Source: Curtobacterium sp. ZW137
Lineage (GTDB): Bacteria; Actinomycetota; Actinomycetes; Actinomycetales; Microbacteriaceae
DNA length: 64,000 nt
Assembly (NCBI RefSeq): GCF_003762905.1
Contig: NZ_RJKS01000002.1
Span: 1-64,000, forward strand
Direction of reading: 5' to 3'
Shown: positions 47,804 through 56,527 of the stretch, one piece after another
How positions within the stretch are numbered: the first letter of the stretch is position 1
How the letters are laid out: every line of letters begins with the position of its first letter
Made by a program: the position numbers and the translations under genes
Notes under the pieces: model-generated
What the model saw: only the letters and a program-made list of their open reading frames with translations
Databases searched by the model: none
What the model was told of the DNA's origin: nothing

Positions 47804-50800
47804 TCACTGGAAGTCCCGGGAGCGGGTCCGGACGGACAGGGACAGGTGCTCGATGCGGTCCGCGACCACGTTCACCACGCCGTCCGGCGACCGCTCGAGG
47901 ATCCCCCGCACGATCACCGCCGGCGACTCGCGCGCCACCCGCCGGTAGCGCCCCCACACCCCGACGCTGCAGATCACGTTCACCAGGCCGGTCTCGTCCT
48001 CGACGTTCATGAACGTGATGCCCGACGCCGTCGCCGGTCGCTGGCGGTGCGTCACGATGCCGCCGACCTCGATCCGCCGCCCGGTCTCCGCCGTCGCGAG
48101 GCCCCCCACGCTCAACACCCGCTTCGCGACGAGCCGGTCCCGCACGTGGCGCACCGGGTGGTCATCCGTCGTCATGCCCGTCGACCACATGTCCGCGATG
48201 AGGACGTCGCCGCTCGTCATCTGCCCGAACAGCGGCGGCTGCACGACCACCTGCGTGTCCGGGAGCTGGTCGGCCCGTTCCGCAGCTGCCTGCGCGGCGG
48301 ACCACATGCCGCCGCGGCGGTCCACACCGAACGGCGCGAACGCATCGGCGGCGGCGAGTGCCTCGAGCTGCGCCGTCGTCAGGCCGACCCGGCGGGCGAG
48401 GTCGGACATGTCCACGAACGGGCCGTTCGCGTCGCGCTCGGCGACGATCCGCTCGGCGCTCTTCCGGCCGAGGGACGCGACCTCGGCAAGGCCGAGGCGG
48501 ACCGCGAAGGCCCCGTCGCGACGGTGCCGGGCGGTGTCGTCGGGCAGCGCCTTGTCGAAGGGCAGCACGGGGTCCTGCTCGGTGGCGAGACAGGCGTCGT
48601 CCCCGAACCCGTGTCCGTGCCCGTCCGCGTGCCCGTGCGCGACGGGATCGGCGCCGGCACCGGCAGGCACCCCGGCCGGTTCGAGCGTCGCGTCCACGCC
48701 GGAACGCAGGATGTCCGGCCGGAGCACCGTCACCCCGTGCCGCCGGGCGTCGGCGACGAGCGTCTGCGGCGAGTAGAAGCCCATCGGCTGCGCCCGGAGC
48801 AGCGCCGCGAGGAACGCCCCCGGGTAGTGCAACCGCATCCACGCGCTGGCGTAGACGATGAGCGCGAAGCTGATCGAGTGGCTCTCCGCGAAGCCGAAGT
48901 TCGCGAACGCCTGGATCTTCGCGTAGATCGCGTCCGCGTCCTCGCCGTGGATGCCGTTGTCGGCCATCCCCGCGTAGAGCTTGTCCCGGAGCCGGTCGAT
49001 CTTCTCGTGACCGCGCTTGGACCCCATCGCCCGCCGGAGCAGGTCGGCGTCGTCGCCGGAGCAGTTGCCGACCGCGATCGCCATCTGCATGAGCTGCTCC
49101 TGGAACAGGGGCACCCCGAGGGTCCGTTCGAGCACGGGTTCGAGCGACGGGTGCATGTACGTGATCGGCTCTTCGCCGGTGCGCCGACGGATGTACGGGT
49201 GCACCGCGCCACCCTGGATCGGCCCCGGGCGGACCAGCGCCACCTCGATCACGAGGTCGTAGAACCGCCGCGGGAGCAGCCGGGGCAGCGTGCCCATCTG
49301 CGCGCGCGACTCCACCTGGAACACCCCGATCGTGTCCGCCCGGCAGAGCTGGTCGTAGACGCCCTGTTCCTCCTTCGGGATGGAGTGCATCTCCCAGCGC
49401 TCCCCGCAGTGCTCCGCGGCGAGGTCGAAGGAGTACTGCAGCGCCGCGAGCATCCCGAGCCCGAGCATGTCGAACTTCACGAGCCCCATGTAGGCGCAGT
49501 CGTCCTTGTCCCACTGCAGCACGGTGCGGCCGTCCATCCGGGCGTGCTCGATCGGCACGACTTCCCCCACGGGGCGGTCGGTGAGCACCATGCCGCCGGA
49601 GTGGATGCCGAGGTGCCGCGGGAAGCCGAGGACGTCGCTGGCGAGCCCGACGACACCCGCCGGGATGTCGTGGTCCTCGCTCTCGGTCACGGAGCCCCAC
49701 CGCTCGACCTGCTTCGACCAGGCGTCCTGCTGCCCGGGGCTGTGGCCGAGCGCCTTCGCCATGTCCCGCACGGCGCCCTTCGGCCGGTAGGTGATGACGT
49801 TCGCGACCTGTGCGGCGTTGTACCGGCCGTACTTGTCGTAGACGTACTGGATCACTTCTTCCCGCCGGTCGGAGTCGAAGTCGACGTCGATGTCGGGTTC
49901 TTCGTCGCGCATCGCGGAGAGGAACCGCTCGAACGGCAGCCCGTACCGGATCGAGTCCACCGCGGTGATCTCCAGCAGGTAGCAGACCGCCGAGTTCGCC
50001 GCGGACCCCCGGCCCTGGCAGAGGATCCCCCGCCCGCGGGCGTACTGCACCATGTCCCGCACGATGAGGAAGTACCCGGGGAAGTTCTTCTCCTGGATCA
50101 CCGACAGTTCGCGTTCGATGCGCTCCCGCTTGTGTGGGTCGACGCCGTCGGCGCTGCCCGGGTACAGCCGTCGCGCGCCGTCCCAGGTGAGTTCGCGCAG
50201 CCACGACATCGCGGTGTGCCCGTCCGGCACGTCGAGATCGGGCAGCCCGGGCTTGACGGTCTTCAGCTGGAACCCGAGCTCGTCGGCGAGCGTGACGGTG
50301 TGCTCGATCGCCCCGGGGTACCGCGCGAAGCGCCGTGCCATCTCGGCGCCGGAGCGCAGGTGCGCGGTGTCCGCCGCAGGCAACCAGCCGTCGATCTCGT
50401 CGAGACTCCGCCTGGCCCGGACCGCGGCCAGCGCCGTCGCCACCGGGAACCGGTCCGGGGTGGCGTAGTGCACGTTCCCCGTCGCCACGACCGGCAGCGC
50501 GTGCTGCGCCGCGAGGGCCGCGAGGACGTCGTTCCGGGCGCTGTCGAGCGGGTCGCCGTGGTCGAGCAGCTCGACGATGACGTTCCCGGTGCCGAAGCGG
50601 TCGAGCAGCGCGCGGAGGGCGGTCTCCGCCGCGGACTCCCCGCCCTGCTCGAGGGCTCGGCGGACGGTGCCCTTCCGGCACCCCGTGAGCACCCGCCAGT
50701 GTCCGCCCGCCCGTGCGGCGAGGTCGTCGAGGTCGTACCGCGGCCGGCCCTTCTCGGACCCCGCGGCGAGGTGCGCGCTCGTCACCGCCCCCGCGAGCCG

Positions 50801-51265
50801 GTGGTAGCCGTCCTGGCCGTCGGCGAGCAGGAGCAGGTGCGAGCCCTCGGGGTCGGGGACGCCGTTCTGCGGCTCCGTCAGCCCGAGGGAGAGCTCGGTG
50901 CCGTAGACCGTGCCCACGCTCGGGTAGGCCTCTGCCACCTCTGCCATCCGGGCGGCACCGTAGAAGCCGTCGTGGTCGGTGAGCGCGAGGGAGTGCAGGC
51001 GCAGCCGTGCCGCTTCTTCGAACAGGTGCTCCGGCTGGCTGGCGCCGTCGAGGAAGCTGAAGGTGGAGTGCGCGTGCAGCTCGGCGTACGGGACCACCGG
51101 CCCGGTGTCACCGTCCGGCAGCCCTGCGGGCTGGTACGGCGCACGCTTCCGCGACCACGCCGGACTGTCACCGCCGTCGCCGTCCGTCGCCGTCCCCGGG
51201 CTCCGCTTGTCGGAGAGGGCACGCTCGAACTGGGACCACGGGATGGGTGGGTTGCTGTAGCCCAT
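47804..51265 (-). CDS. dnaE2: Error-prone DNA polymerase III alpha subunit
   Basis: A 1153-residue C-family polymerase, DnaE2 type, which carries out mutagenic translesion synthesis with ImuA and ImuB. The PHP domain starts AELHAHSTFSFLDGASQPEH. The palm has EEPDIDVDFDSDRREEVIQY (the catalytic acids) and GRGSAANSAVCYLLEIT. The tail ends with an OB fold (RIEVGGIVTHRQRPATASG) and no beta-clamp-plus-tau region of replicative DnaE. ATG at 51265 (MGYSNPPIPWSQFERAL) is the family's usual start. It follows imuB by 13 bp and is the last gene of the SOS operon. Confidence 0.95.
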   Translation of the reverse strand: MGYSNPPIPWSQFERALSDKRSPGTATDGDGGDSPAWSRKRAPYQPAGLPDGDTGPVVPYAELHAHSTFSFLDGASQPEHLFEEAARLRLHSLALTDHDGFYGAARMAEVAEAYPSVGTVYGTELSLGLTEPQNGVPDPEGSHLLLLADGQDGYHRLAGAVTSAHLAAGSEKGRPRYDLDDLAARAGGHWRVLTGCRKGTVRRALEQGGESAAETALRALLDRFGTGNVIVELLDHGDPLDSARNDVLAALAAQHALPVVATGNVHYATPDRFPVATALAAVRARRSLDEIDGWLPAADTAHLRSGAEMARRFARYPGAIEHTVTLADELGFQLKTVKPGLPDLDVPDGHTAMSWLRELTWDGARRLYPGSADGVDPHKRERIERELSVIQEKNFPGYFLIVRDMVQYARGRGILCQGRGSAANSAVCYLLEITAVDSIRYGLPFERFLSAMRDEEPDIDVDFDSDRREEVIQYVYDKYGRYNAAQVANVITYRPKGAVRDMAKALGHSPGQQDAWSKQVERWGSVTESEDHDIPAGVVGLASDVLGFPRHLGIHSGGMVLTDRPVGEVVPIEHARMDGRTVLQWDKDDCAYMGLVKFDMLGLGMLAALQYSFDLAAEHCGERWEMHSIPKEEQGVYDQLCRADTIGVFQVESRAQMGTLPRLLPRRFYDLVIEVALVRPGPIQGGAVHPYIRRRTGEEPITYMHPSLEPVLERTLGVPLFQEQLMQMAIAVGNCSGDDADLLRRAMGSKRGHEKIDRLRDKLYAGMADNGIHGEDADAIYAKIQAFANFGFAESHSISFALIVYASAWMRLHYPGAFLAALLRAQPMGFYSPQTLVADARRHGVTVLRPDILRSGVDATLEPAGVPAGAGADPVAHGHADGHGHGFGDDACLATEQDPVLPFDKALPDDTARHRRDGAFAVRLGLAEVASLGRKSAERIVAERDANGPFVDMSDLARRVGLTTAQLEALAAADAFAPFGVDRRGGMWSAAQAAAERADQLPDTQVVVQPPLFGQMTSGDVLIADMWSTGMTTDDHPVRHVRDRLVAKRVLSVGGLATAETGRRIEVGGIVTHRQRPATASGITFMNVEDETGLVNVICSVGVWGRYRRVARESPAVIVRGILERSPDGVVNVVADRIEHLSLSVRTRSRDFQ

Positions 51266-51278
51266 CAGGCTGCTCCGT

Positions 51279-52898
51279 TCACGTCGCCACGGCTTCCGCC
51301 CACCACCGGTGGTCTGCGAGCACCAGGTACCAGGCCCGCCCGTCGGCGTCGACGAGCTGCAGGCGGTGCAGTCGTCGGCCGCCGGCATCCCACCACCGCA
51401 CGACGAGGGGCCACGGGCCCGCCCACGCCGTGACCGCGGCGAACCGGCCGCCACGGTCACCATCGGCGCGGAACCGCTCCGGCGCCCCGGAGAGCACCCC
51501 GCGGTCGTCGACGTCCACGCTGCCGCCGTCCCCGGCGACGACGTCCACCGGCCGCGGGCGTTCGAGCACCGTGGCCGGCGGCGGCCCCGGGAGCTTGCCT
51601 GGCCACGGGCGGTCGCGCACCGCGGTGAGGTCGGCGGGTGGGGCGTCACCCCACGGCACGAGCACCATCCGCTCGGACAGCGTGCGTCCGCCGCCGATGC
51701 GCGGGGTCACGACGCCGTCGTGGCCGACCATGCCCTGCACCCGGGCGAGACCGTGGTGCACGCGTTCGTCCGGCCCCGAGCCCCAGAGCCCGCGCTCGTG
51801 GTTCGCCATGTCGTCGACAGCGACCGGCTCGAGCACGACCGAGGTCACCGGCGCTTCGAGGCCGGTCGGGTCGACCCCGCCGGCGAGCTGCCAGCGCACC
51901 CGGTCGACCACGTCGGCGGCGTCGAACCAGCGCGGGTGCGTCCAGGTGCGTTCGAGCAGGATGTCCCGCTCGTCGACGATCCCCACCCGGATGCTCGTCG
52001 CGACGAGCCCCGCGGCACGGAGCCGTGCGGCGAAGTCGTCGGCCGAGCGGCGGAACGCGAACGCGATCTGGTCGGCACGGTCGAGTGGCGGCTCGAAGGA
52101 GGCTTCGATCCGGAGTTCCGGCGGCACGTCGCGCGCGGAGATCTCCCGCGGGTCGCGTCCGCTCGCCAACCGGTGCAGGAACGCCCCGGCGACGCCGAAC
52201 CGGTCACGGACCTGTTCGTCGCCGAGCGCGGCGAACTGCCCCAGCGTGACGATGCCGAGGCGGTCGAGCACCGATGCGAGGTCGGGGTCCCCGAGCACCC
52301 CGAGCGGCAGCCGCGCGAGGAAGTCCGCCGAGCCCGACACCGGCACGATGCGCACCCGCTCCCCCGGGCGCACCGGCCGGGCACGTGCTGCCTGCTCCGC
52401 CGCGAACGGGGTGTCCGCCACCCCGGCCCGCACTGCCGGGGCGCCGTGGTCGGCGGCGATCCCCGCGAGGGTCGCCGCGGCGGCGCGTTCACCGCCGTAG
52501 TACCGCGCCGGCCCCCTGGACCGCAGCGCGAGGGTGCCGGGCCGCACGACTTCGACCCCGGGGACCGCGGCTTCCACCGCGCGGATGACCGGCTCGAACG
52601 CCCGGTGGTCGAGGGCGTCGTCGTAGGGCTGCACGACGAGTCCCGGGCAGCGTGCCTGGGCTTCCCGGACGCGGAGCCCGCGGGCGACGCCGTCCTGCCG
52701 CGCGGACGCCGAGCACGCGAACACCAGCCCCTTCACGATCAGGGCGAACGGCTGTTCCGGCGGCGCACCGGCAGCCCGGGCCGCGGCGATCACCGGCCAA
52801 TCCGGGCACCAGAGCACGATGGTCCGGGTGGGCGGCGGCTCGGGCAGCGCACCGCCCCGGGCGACCGCGTCCGCACGGACGCGCCCCGACGCGATCAC
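51279..52898 (-). CDS. imuB: ImuB-type Y-family polymerase-like protein
   Basis: A 539-residue Y-family protein. The catalytic acidic residues of active Y polymerases are not seen in the N-terminal motif, which reads VLWCPDWPVIAAARAAG. This is the ImuB signature, so it is expected to be a non-catalytic scaffold that brings DnaE2 to the clamp. FLARLPLGVLGDPDL starts the thumb/HhH region, and a C-terminal ImuB-C-like domain follows (WWDAGGRRLHRLQLVD). The GTG at 52898 overlaps the imuA stop as GTGA, giving coupling. It is the second gene of the operon. Confidence 0.92.
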   Translation of the reverse strand: MIASGRVRADAVARGGALPEPPPTRTIVLWCPDWPVIAAARAAGAPPEQPFALIVKGLVFACSASARQDGVARGLRVREAQARCPGLVVQPYDDALDHRAFEPVIRAVEAAVPGVEVVRPGTLALRSRGPARYYGGERAAAATLAGIAADHGAPAVRAGVADTPFAAEQAARARPVRPGERVRIVPVSGSADFLARLPLGVLGDPDLASVLDRLGIVTLGQFAALGDEQVRDRFGVAGAFLHRLASGRDPREISARDVPPELRIEASFEPPLDRADQIAFAFRRSADDFAARLRAAGLVATSIRVGIVDERDILLERTWTHPRWFDAADVVDRVRWQLAGGVDPTGLEAPVTSVVLEPVAVDDMANHERGLWGSGPDERVHHGLARVQGMVGHDGVVTPRIGGGRTLSERMVLVPWGDAPPADLTAVRDRPWPGKLPGPPPATVLERPRPVDVVAGDGGSVDVDDRGVLSGAPERFRADGDRGGRFAAVTAWAGPWPLVVRWWDAGGRRLHRLQLVDADGRAWYLVLADHRWWAEAVAT

Positions 52899-53746
52899 GA
52901 CGCCACCGCCACGGGACGGAGGTCCCTGCGGAACCCGTGGCCGTCGCCCGGCAGCTGGACCGGCACCGGCGACGCTGCCCGGACCGCGCCGTCCGCAGCG
53001 GGCAGCAGCAGCTCGGCGGTCGTCGGGCGCACCGCACCGGCACGTCCGGTCGCCGTCACGGTCGCCCGACGCTCGGTCAGGTGCCCGTGCCCCTGCCCGA
53101 TCCCGCTCCACTCCGACGCGGTGACCCGCAGCGTGACGTCGGCCCCCGGCCAGGAGCCGAGCGCCACGAGGGCACCGCCGCGCTGCCGCAGCCGGGCCGA
53201 GAGCCGTGCGACGTCGCCGGGGACGACACGGCCGAGGGGCCGGGTGAGGACGATCTGGGCGACGTCGGCCATCGCCGCCGTCACCGCGAGCCACTGGTCC
53301 CCCGGGTCCGGCACCAGCACGAGCCGCTCGAGGTCGATGCCGGCAGCCGCCGCGGCTTCCACCCCGAAGGACGGCACCCCGACCACCGCGCACCACGCCC
53401 CCGCCGCCGAGGCCGCCTGCAGCATGGTCATCGCGAGCAGCACGGACTCCGGGACGGCGTAGGTGCCCCCGACGCGGATCGCGCCACCGGGCAGCAGGGG
53501 TTCCAGCGCGGGCGCCGTGGGGAGCCCGGCGGTGTCCACCCGGGTCGACTCCATGTCGGCGACCCGGGAGCGCAGCGACGTGATCCGGTCGAGCGCAGCA
53601 CGGGCGTCACCGATGTGGTCGGTACCGGCCGGACGACCGGCAGCACCGGCAGCACTGGCAGCACCGGCAGCACCGGCAGCGCGCGCACCGGGTGTCCGCC
53701 CGACCCGATCCGGGCCGGACGACCGGAGTGCCGTCGCCGTCTGCAT
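52895..53746 (-). CDS. imuA: ImuA-like RecA-fold accessory protein
   Basis: A 283-residue protein of the actinobacterial ImuA' kind, first gene of the translesion operon. A RecA-like core is visible in LEPLLPGGAIRVGGTYAVPESV through CAVVGVPSFGVEAAAAAGIDLERLVLVPDPG. The Walker A loop is degenerate, as in the family. The N-terminus has an Ala/Gly run (AAGAAGAASAAGAAG) encoded by 9-bp repeats. ATG at 53746 lies 6 nt after the -10 box, so the message is probably leaderless. LexA boxes lie at 53757-53772 and 53811-53826. Confidence 0.88.
   Translation of the reverse strand: MQTATALRSSGPDRVGRTPGARAAGAAGAASAAGAAGRPAGTDHIGDARAALDRITSLRSRVADMESTRVDTAGLPTAPALEPLLPGGAIRVGGTYAVPESVLLAMTMLQAASAAGAWCAVVGVPSFGVEAAAAAGIDLERLVLVPDPGDQWLAVTAAMADVAQIVLTRPLGRVVPGDVARLSARLRQRGGALVALGSWPGADVTLRVTASEWSGIGQGHGHLTERRATVTATGRAGAVRPTTAELLLPAADGAVRAASPVPVQLPGDGHGFRRDLRPVAVAS
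53638..53690. repeat. 9-bp tandem repeats in imuA
   Basis: GCACCGGCA (and one GCACTGGCA) is repeated about five times and encodes the Ala/Gly run near the ImuA N-terminus. Confidence 0.8.
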
Positions 53747-53781
53747 CCCCTCATATTCGAACATGTGTTCGATGATGTCAA
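53747..53781 (-). promoter_or_regulatory. imuA-imuB-dnaE2 promoter
   Basis: Minus strand TTGACA (53776-53781), a 17-bp spacer and GAATAT (53753-53758) form a strong promoter. Transcription should start at or next to the A of the ATG at 53746. The spacer contains a perfect LexA box. Confidence 0.8.
53757..53772. promoter_or_regulatory. LexA (SOS) box, proximal
   Basis: TCGAACATGTGTTCGA matches the actinobacterial LexA consensus TCGAAC-N4-GTTCGA exactly. It sits between the -35 and -10 elements of the imuA promoter, where LexA would block RNA polymerase. Confidence 0.9.
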
Positions 53782-53810
53782 TCAGCACCGACATCGTGTG
53801 GACAACCGGG

Positions 53811-53826
53811 TCGAACACCCGTTCGA
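53811..53826. promoter_or_regulatory. LexA (SOS) box, distal
   Basis: TCGAACACCCGTTCGA is a second exact match to the LexA consensus, 38 bp from the proximal box and 8 bp beyond the pabB stop. Cooperative binding would tighten repression. Confidence 0.85.
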
Positions 53827-53834
53827 TCCACAGG

Positions 53835-55364
53835 TCACCAGCGGGCGACGGCCCCCAGACTGCCGAGCACCGAGCGCGTCTTCGTCTCGACCTCGGTCGC
53901 CTCGTCCGCCGGCACCGACGACCACGTCACGGCCCCACCGGCCCCGAGCGTCCGCGACCGCACCACGGCACCAGCACCAGCACCAGCACCAGCATCGGGC
54001 CCGACCACCGTCACCAGTGTGCGGATCACCACCGACAGATCGACCGCCCCGCTCGCCGAGAAGTACCCGATCACCCCCGAGTAGACCCCGCGCGGTGCCC
54101 CCTCGAGCCGGTCCGCGATCGCCATCGCACTGATCTTCGGCGCTCCCGTCATCGATCCCGGCGGGAACGCCGCCCGCACGACGTCGGCACGGGAGACCCC
54201 CGGCGGCAGCGACGCACCGATCGTCGACACCATCTGGTGCACGCTCGCGTAGGTCTCCACGTCGCACAGCCGATCGACGTGCACCGAACCGGGCACCGCC
54301 GTCCGGAGCAGGTCGTTCCGCAGCAGGTCGACGATCATCACGTTCTCCGCGCGGTCCTTGACGCTCGCCGCGAGCTCGTCCCGCACCGCCGCGTCAGCCG
54401 CAGCGTCGGCGAGTCGTCGTCTGGTCCCCTTGATCGGTTCGGCGAGGACGGACCCGTCCGCGTCGATCCGCAGGAACCGCTCCGGCGACCGGCTCGCCAC
54501 GCGGAGCGGTCCGAGCCGCAGGTACGCACCGAACGGGACGGGGTCCGTCGCGCGCATCCGCAGGTACTCGTCGAGCTGCGGGTCCGCACCGGGGCCGACC
54601 CGAGCCTCCCGTCCGGTGCCGGGGAGGGCGAAGGCGGTGGTGAGGCAGACCTGGAACGCGTTGCCGTCGCGGATCTCCGCACGGCACGCGTCGACCGCGG
54701 ACTCGTGGGCGGCTCGCGTGACGCGTCCGGTCGCCTCCACGCCGGACGGGAGGCTCGGGGACACGTCGCGGACGTCGGTGGCCGCTGCCAGGGTGGCCAC
54801 CGAGTCGAGCCACGCCCGGTTCGCGGACGACGCGTCCGGTTCCGTGTCCACCACGAGCGCCAGCGCCCACGCCGCCCCGTCGTCACGGACAACGACGGCC
54901 CGGTCGACGAACCGCAGGTCGGCGTCCGCGTGGCCGTCGGCGGTCCGGTCGGGGCCGCCGGATTCCCGACCGAGTTCGTACCCGAGGAACCCGACCCAGC
55001 CGAGTGCGAACCCGAGCCCCTCGATCGGCCCGTCCAGTGCCGGGGTGGCGGCGAGGAGCTCGGCGAGCACGGCGAAGGCCGATTCGTCCGCAGCACGGCT
55101 CGCGCCAAACCATGCCCGTGCGGGCATGGACACGTCCACGACGGCGCGCCGGTCCTCGTGCCGGAACCGGGCCGCGAACGGACCGTCGCACGGTGTGAGG
55201 ATCGACCACCGGGCCCGCGCGTGCGCAGCCGACGGAGCACCGTGCGGCACGGCCGAGTCGAGCCAGACGAACTCGTCCCGTTGCGCTCGTGCGAGCCGGC
55301 GCAGGTCGATCCCGTCCAGCCGGCGGGACTCGATCCGCGGGGTCAGACCGCCTGGATCGTCCAC
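53835..55364 (-). CDS. pabB: Aminodeoxychorismate synthase component I
   Basis: A 509-residue chorismate-binding enzyme that, with a PabA glutaminase, makes aminodeoxychorismate for folate. The conserved C-terminal half has FRIDADGSVLAEPIKGTRRR-like RFLRIDADGSVLAEPIKG, NVMIVDLLRNDLLR, and FPPGSMTGAPKISAM. Two halves of a family 1 palindrome lie in frame (encoding REARVGP and SPSLPSGVE). A Gly/Ala stretch (DAGAGAGAGA) is near the end. GTG at 55364 is my best start and overlaps the epimerase gene by 22 bp. The companion pabC is at 31.9 kb. pabA is not in the window. Confidence 0.9.
   Translation of the reverse strand: MDDPGGLTPRIESRRLDGIDLRRLARAQRDEFVWLDSAVPHGAPSAAHARARWSILTPCDGPFAARFRHEDRRAVVDVSMPARAWFGASRAADESAFAVLAELLAATPALDGPIEGLGFALGWVGFLGYELGRESGGPDRTADGHADADLRFVDRAVVVRDDGAAWALALVVDTEPDASSANRAWLDSVATLAAATDVRDVSPSLPSGVEATGRVTRAAHESAVDACRAEIRDGNAFQVCLTTAFALPGTGREARVGPGADPQLDEYLRMRATDPVPFGAYLRLGPLRVASRSPERFLRIDADGSVLAEPIKGTRRRLADAAADAAVRDELAASVKDRAENVMIVDLLRNDLLRTAVPGSVHVDRLCDVETYASVHQMVSTIGASLPPGVSRADVVRAAFPPGSMTGAPKISAMAIADRLEGAPRGVYSGVIGYFSASGAVDLSVVIRTLVTVVGPDAGAGAGAGAVVRSRTLGAGGAVTWSSVPADEATEVETKTRSVLGSLGAVARW
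54599..54759. repeat. Split family 1 inverted repeat inside pabB
   Basis: CCCGAGCCTCCCGTCCGG (54599-54616) and CCGGACGGGAGGCTCGGG (54742-54759) are exact inverted copies of 18 bp, 125 bp apart, and keep the pabB reading frame. Confidence 0.9.
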
Positions 55365-56263
55365 GATGCGGGGAACGAGGCACCCGGGTCGAGCACGACG
55401 AGCCCACGCTCGGCACCCGCGTTGAAGGCGTCGGGGGCGCACGTCATCGGCTCGACCGCGAGCCCGGCACGGTGGTACTCCGGCACGACGTGGTCGGCGG
55501 TGTGGACCTGAGCCCATGCGCACTCGTCGCCGAAGACCATCCGGACACCGTGACCGTCGGCCGCGGTGAGGGTGATCGACGCGGTGCCGTCCGCGCGGTC
55601 GAAGCCGGTGAACGCGTGGTCGATGAACCGCGTGCCGATCAGCGTCGGCGTGCGGAGGTCGAACTCGTCGTGCACGGGCACGAGCGCCGTGGGGATCAGC
55701 CGGTCCTCGGTGACCTCGAGCACCTCGGCCGCAGGCAGGGTCAGCGTCCAGTCGTCCACGGTCCCGGCGCCGGCGGAGAGGTACGGGTGCGGGCCGGTCC
55801 CCCACGGAGCCGGCCGGTCCCCGGTGTTCGTGCCGGTGACCGTCGTGTGCAGCCCCTGCTCGTCGACGCGGTACTCCACGCGCACGACCACACGGAACGG
55901 GTATCCCTCCTGCGCCGCGATCGTCGTCGTCAGGACGACACGGTCCGGCGCGACGGACTCGACGTCGAAGTCGGTCCAGCCGACGAGCCCGTGCAGGGCG
56001 TGGGAGCGCTTCGGTTCGGTGAGCGCGAGCTCGTGGTCCTGGCCGTCGAACGTGTAGCGACCGTCGACGACGCGGTTCGGCCACGGGGCGAGGACGGCGC
56101 CGCGGAACACCGGGCGGACCTCGTCGGCGGCGAACGGCACCACGAGGTCACGGTCCTGGTGCTGCAGGCTCCGGAGCGTGGCCCCGACGGTCGCGATCTC
56201 GGCCGTGTAGCCGGCCGCGGCGATGGTCAGTTGCGTTCCGGACAGCGGGGCGTCGTTGCTCAT
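55343..56263 (-). CDS. Aldose 1-epimerase family protein
   Basis: A 306-residue mutarotase-like enzyme that interconverts alpha and beta sugar anomers. Substrate-binding and catalytic parts are VLAPWPNRVVDGRYTFDG, SHALHGLVGWTDF (first His), WGTGPHPYLSAGAG (second His) and AVEPMTCAPDAFN (Glu base). It falls in the YihR/GalM-like branch. ATG at 56263 gives the normal start. pabB overlaps its end by 22 bp. The tRNA-Ala gene and a terminator are upstream, so it has its own promoter, not identified. Confidence 0.9.
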   Translation of the reverse strand: MSNDAPLSGTQLTIAAAGYTAEIATVGATLRSLQHQDRDLVVPFAADEVRPVFRGAVLAPWPNRVVDGRYTFDGQDHELALTEPKRSHALHGLVGWTDFDVESVAPDRVVLTTTIAAQEGYPFRVVVRVEYRVDEQGLHTTVTGTNTGDRPAPWGTGPHPYLSAGAGTVDDWTLTLPAAEVLEVTEDRLIPTALVPVHDEFDLRTPTLIGTRFIDHAFTGFDRADGTASITLTAADGHGVRMVFGDECAWAQVHTADHVVPEYHRAGLAVEPMTCAPDAFNAGAERGLVVLDPGASFPASWTIQAV

Positions 56264-56304
56264 GCGCTCAGCGTAGCGAACCGCTCGAATCGATCGGCGG
56301 ACAC

Positions 56305-56340
56305 GGAAAAGCCCCGCCCTTCCGGAGAAGAGCGGGGCTT
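56305..56340 (-). terminator. Terminator after tRNA-Ala
   Basis: On the minus strand AAGCCCCGC pairs with GCGGGGCTT (plus positions 56332-56340 and 56309-56317) and is followed by TTTTCC, a normal intrinsic terminator 3 bp past the tRNA. Confidence 0.85.
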
Positions 56341-56343
56341 CGT

Positions 56344-56419
56344 TGGTGGATCTGAGGGGACTCGAACCCCTGACCCCCTGCATGCCATGCAGGTGCGCTA
56401 CCAGCTGCGCCACAGACCC
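56344..56419 (-). tRNA. tRNA-Ala (GGC anticodon)
   Basis: The 76-nt gene reads GGGTCTG at the 5' end and CAGATCCACCA at the 3' end, so CCA is encoded. The acceptor stem has the G3:U70 pair that marks alanine tRNAs. The anticodon arm is CCTGC-ATGGCAT-GCAGG with anticodon GGC (reads GCC). The T-arm is GGGGTTCGAGTCCCC. It follows rsfS on the same strand and ends in a U-tailed terminator. Confidence 0.97.
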
Positions 56420-56527
56420 AAGTCGTTGCTGCTTTCGCGACTCCGGCTTCCCGGAGGCACCATAGAAGCGTACACCATCGCCGACCCGGGGAACGAAATC
56501 GAACCCGCACCCCGGGCGCGTCGGGGC

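Noticed and set aside
47642..51433. 1263-codon plus-strand frame opposite dnaE2
   Set aside because: DnaE2 motifs on the minus strand are unambiguous. The plus-strand product is repetitive Arg/Asp/Gly/Val/Leu with no family character.
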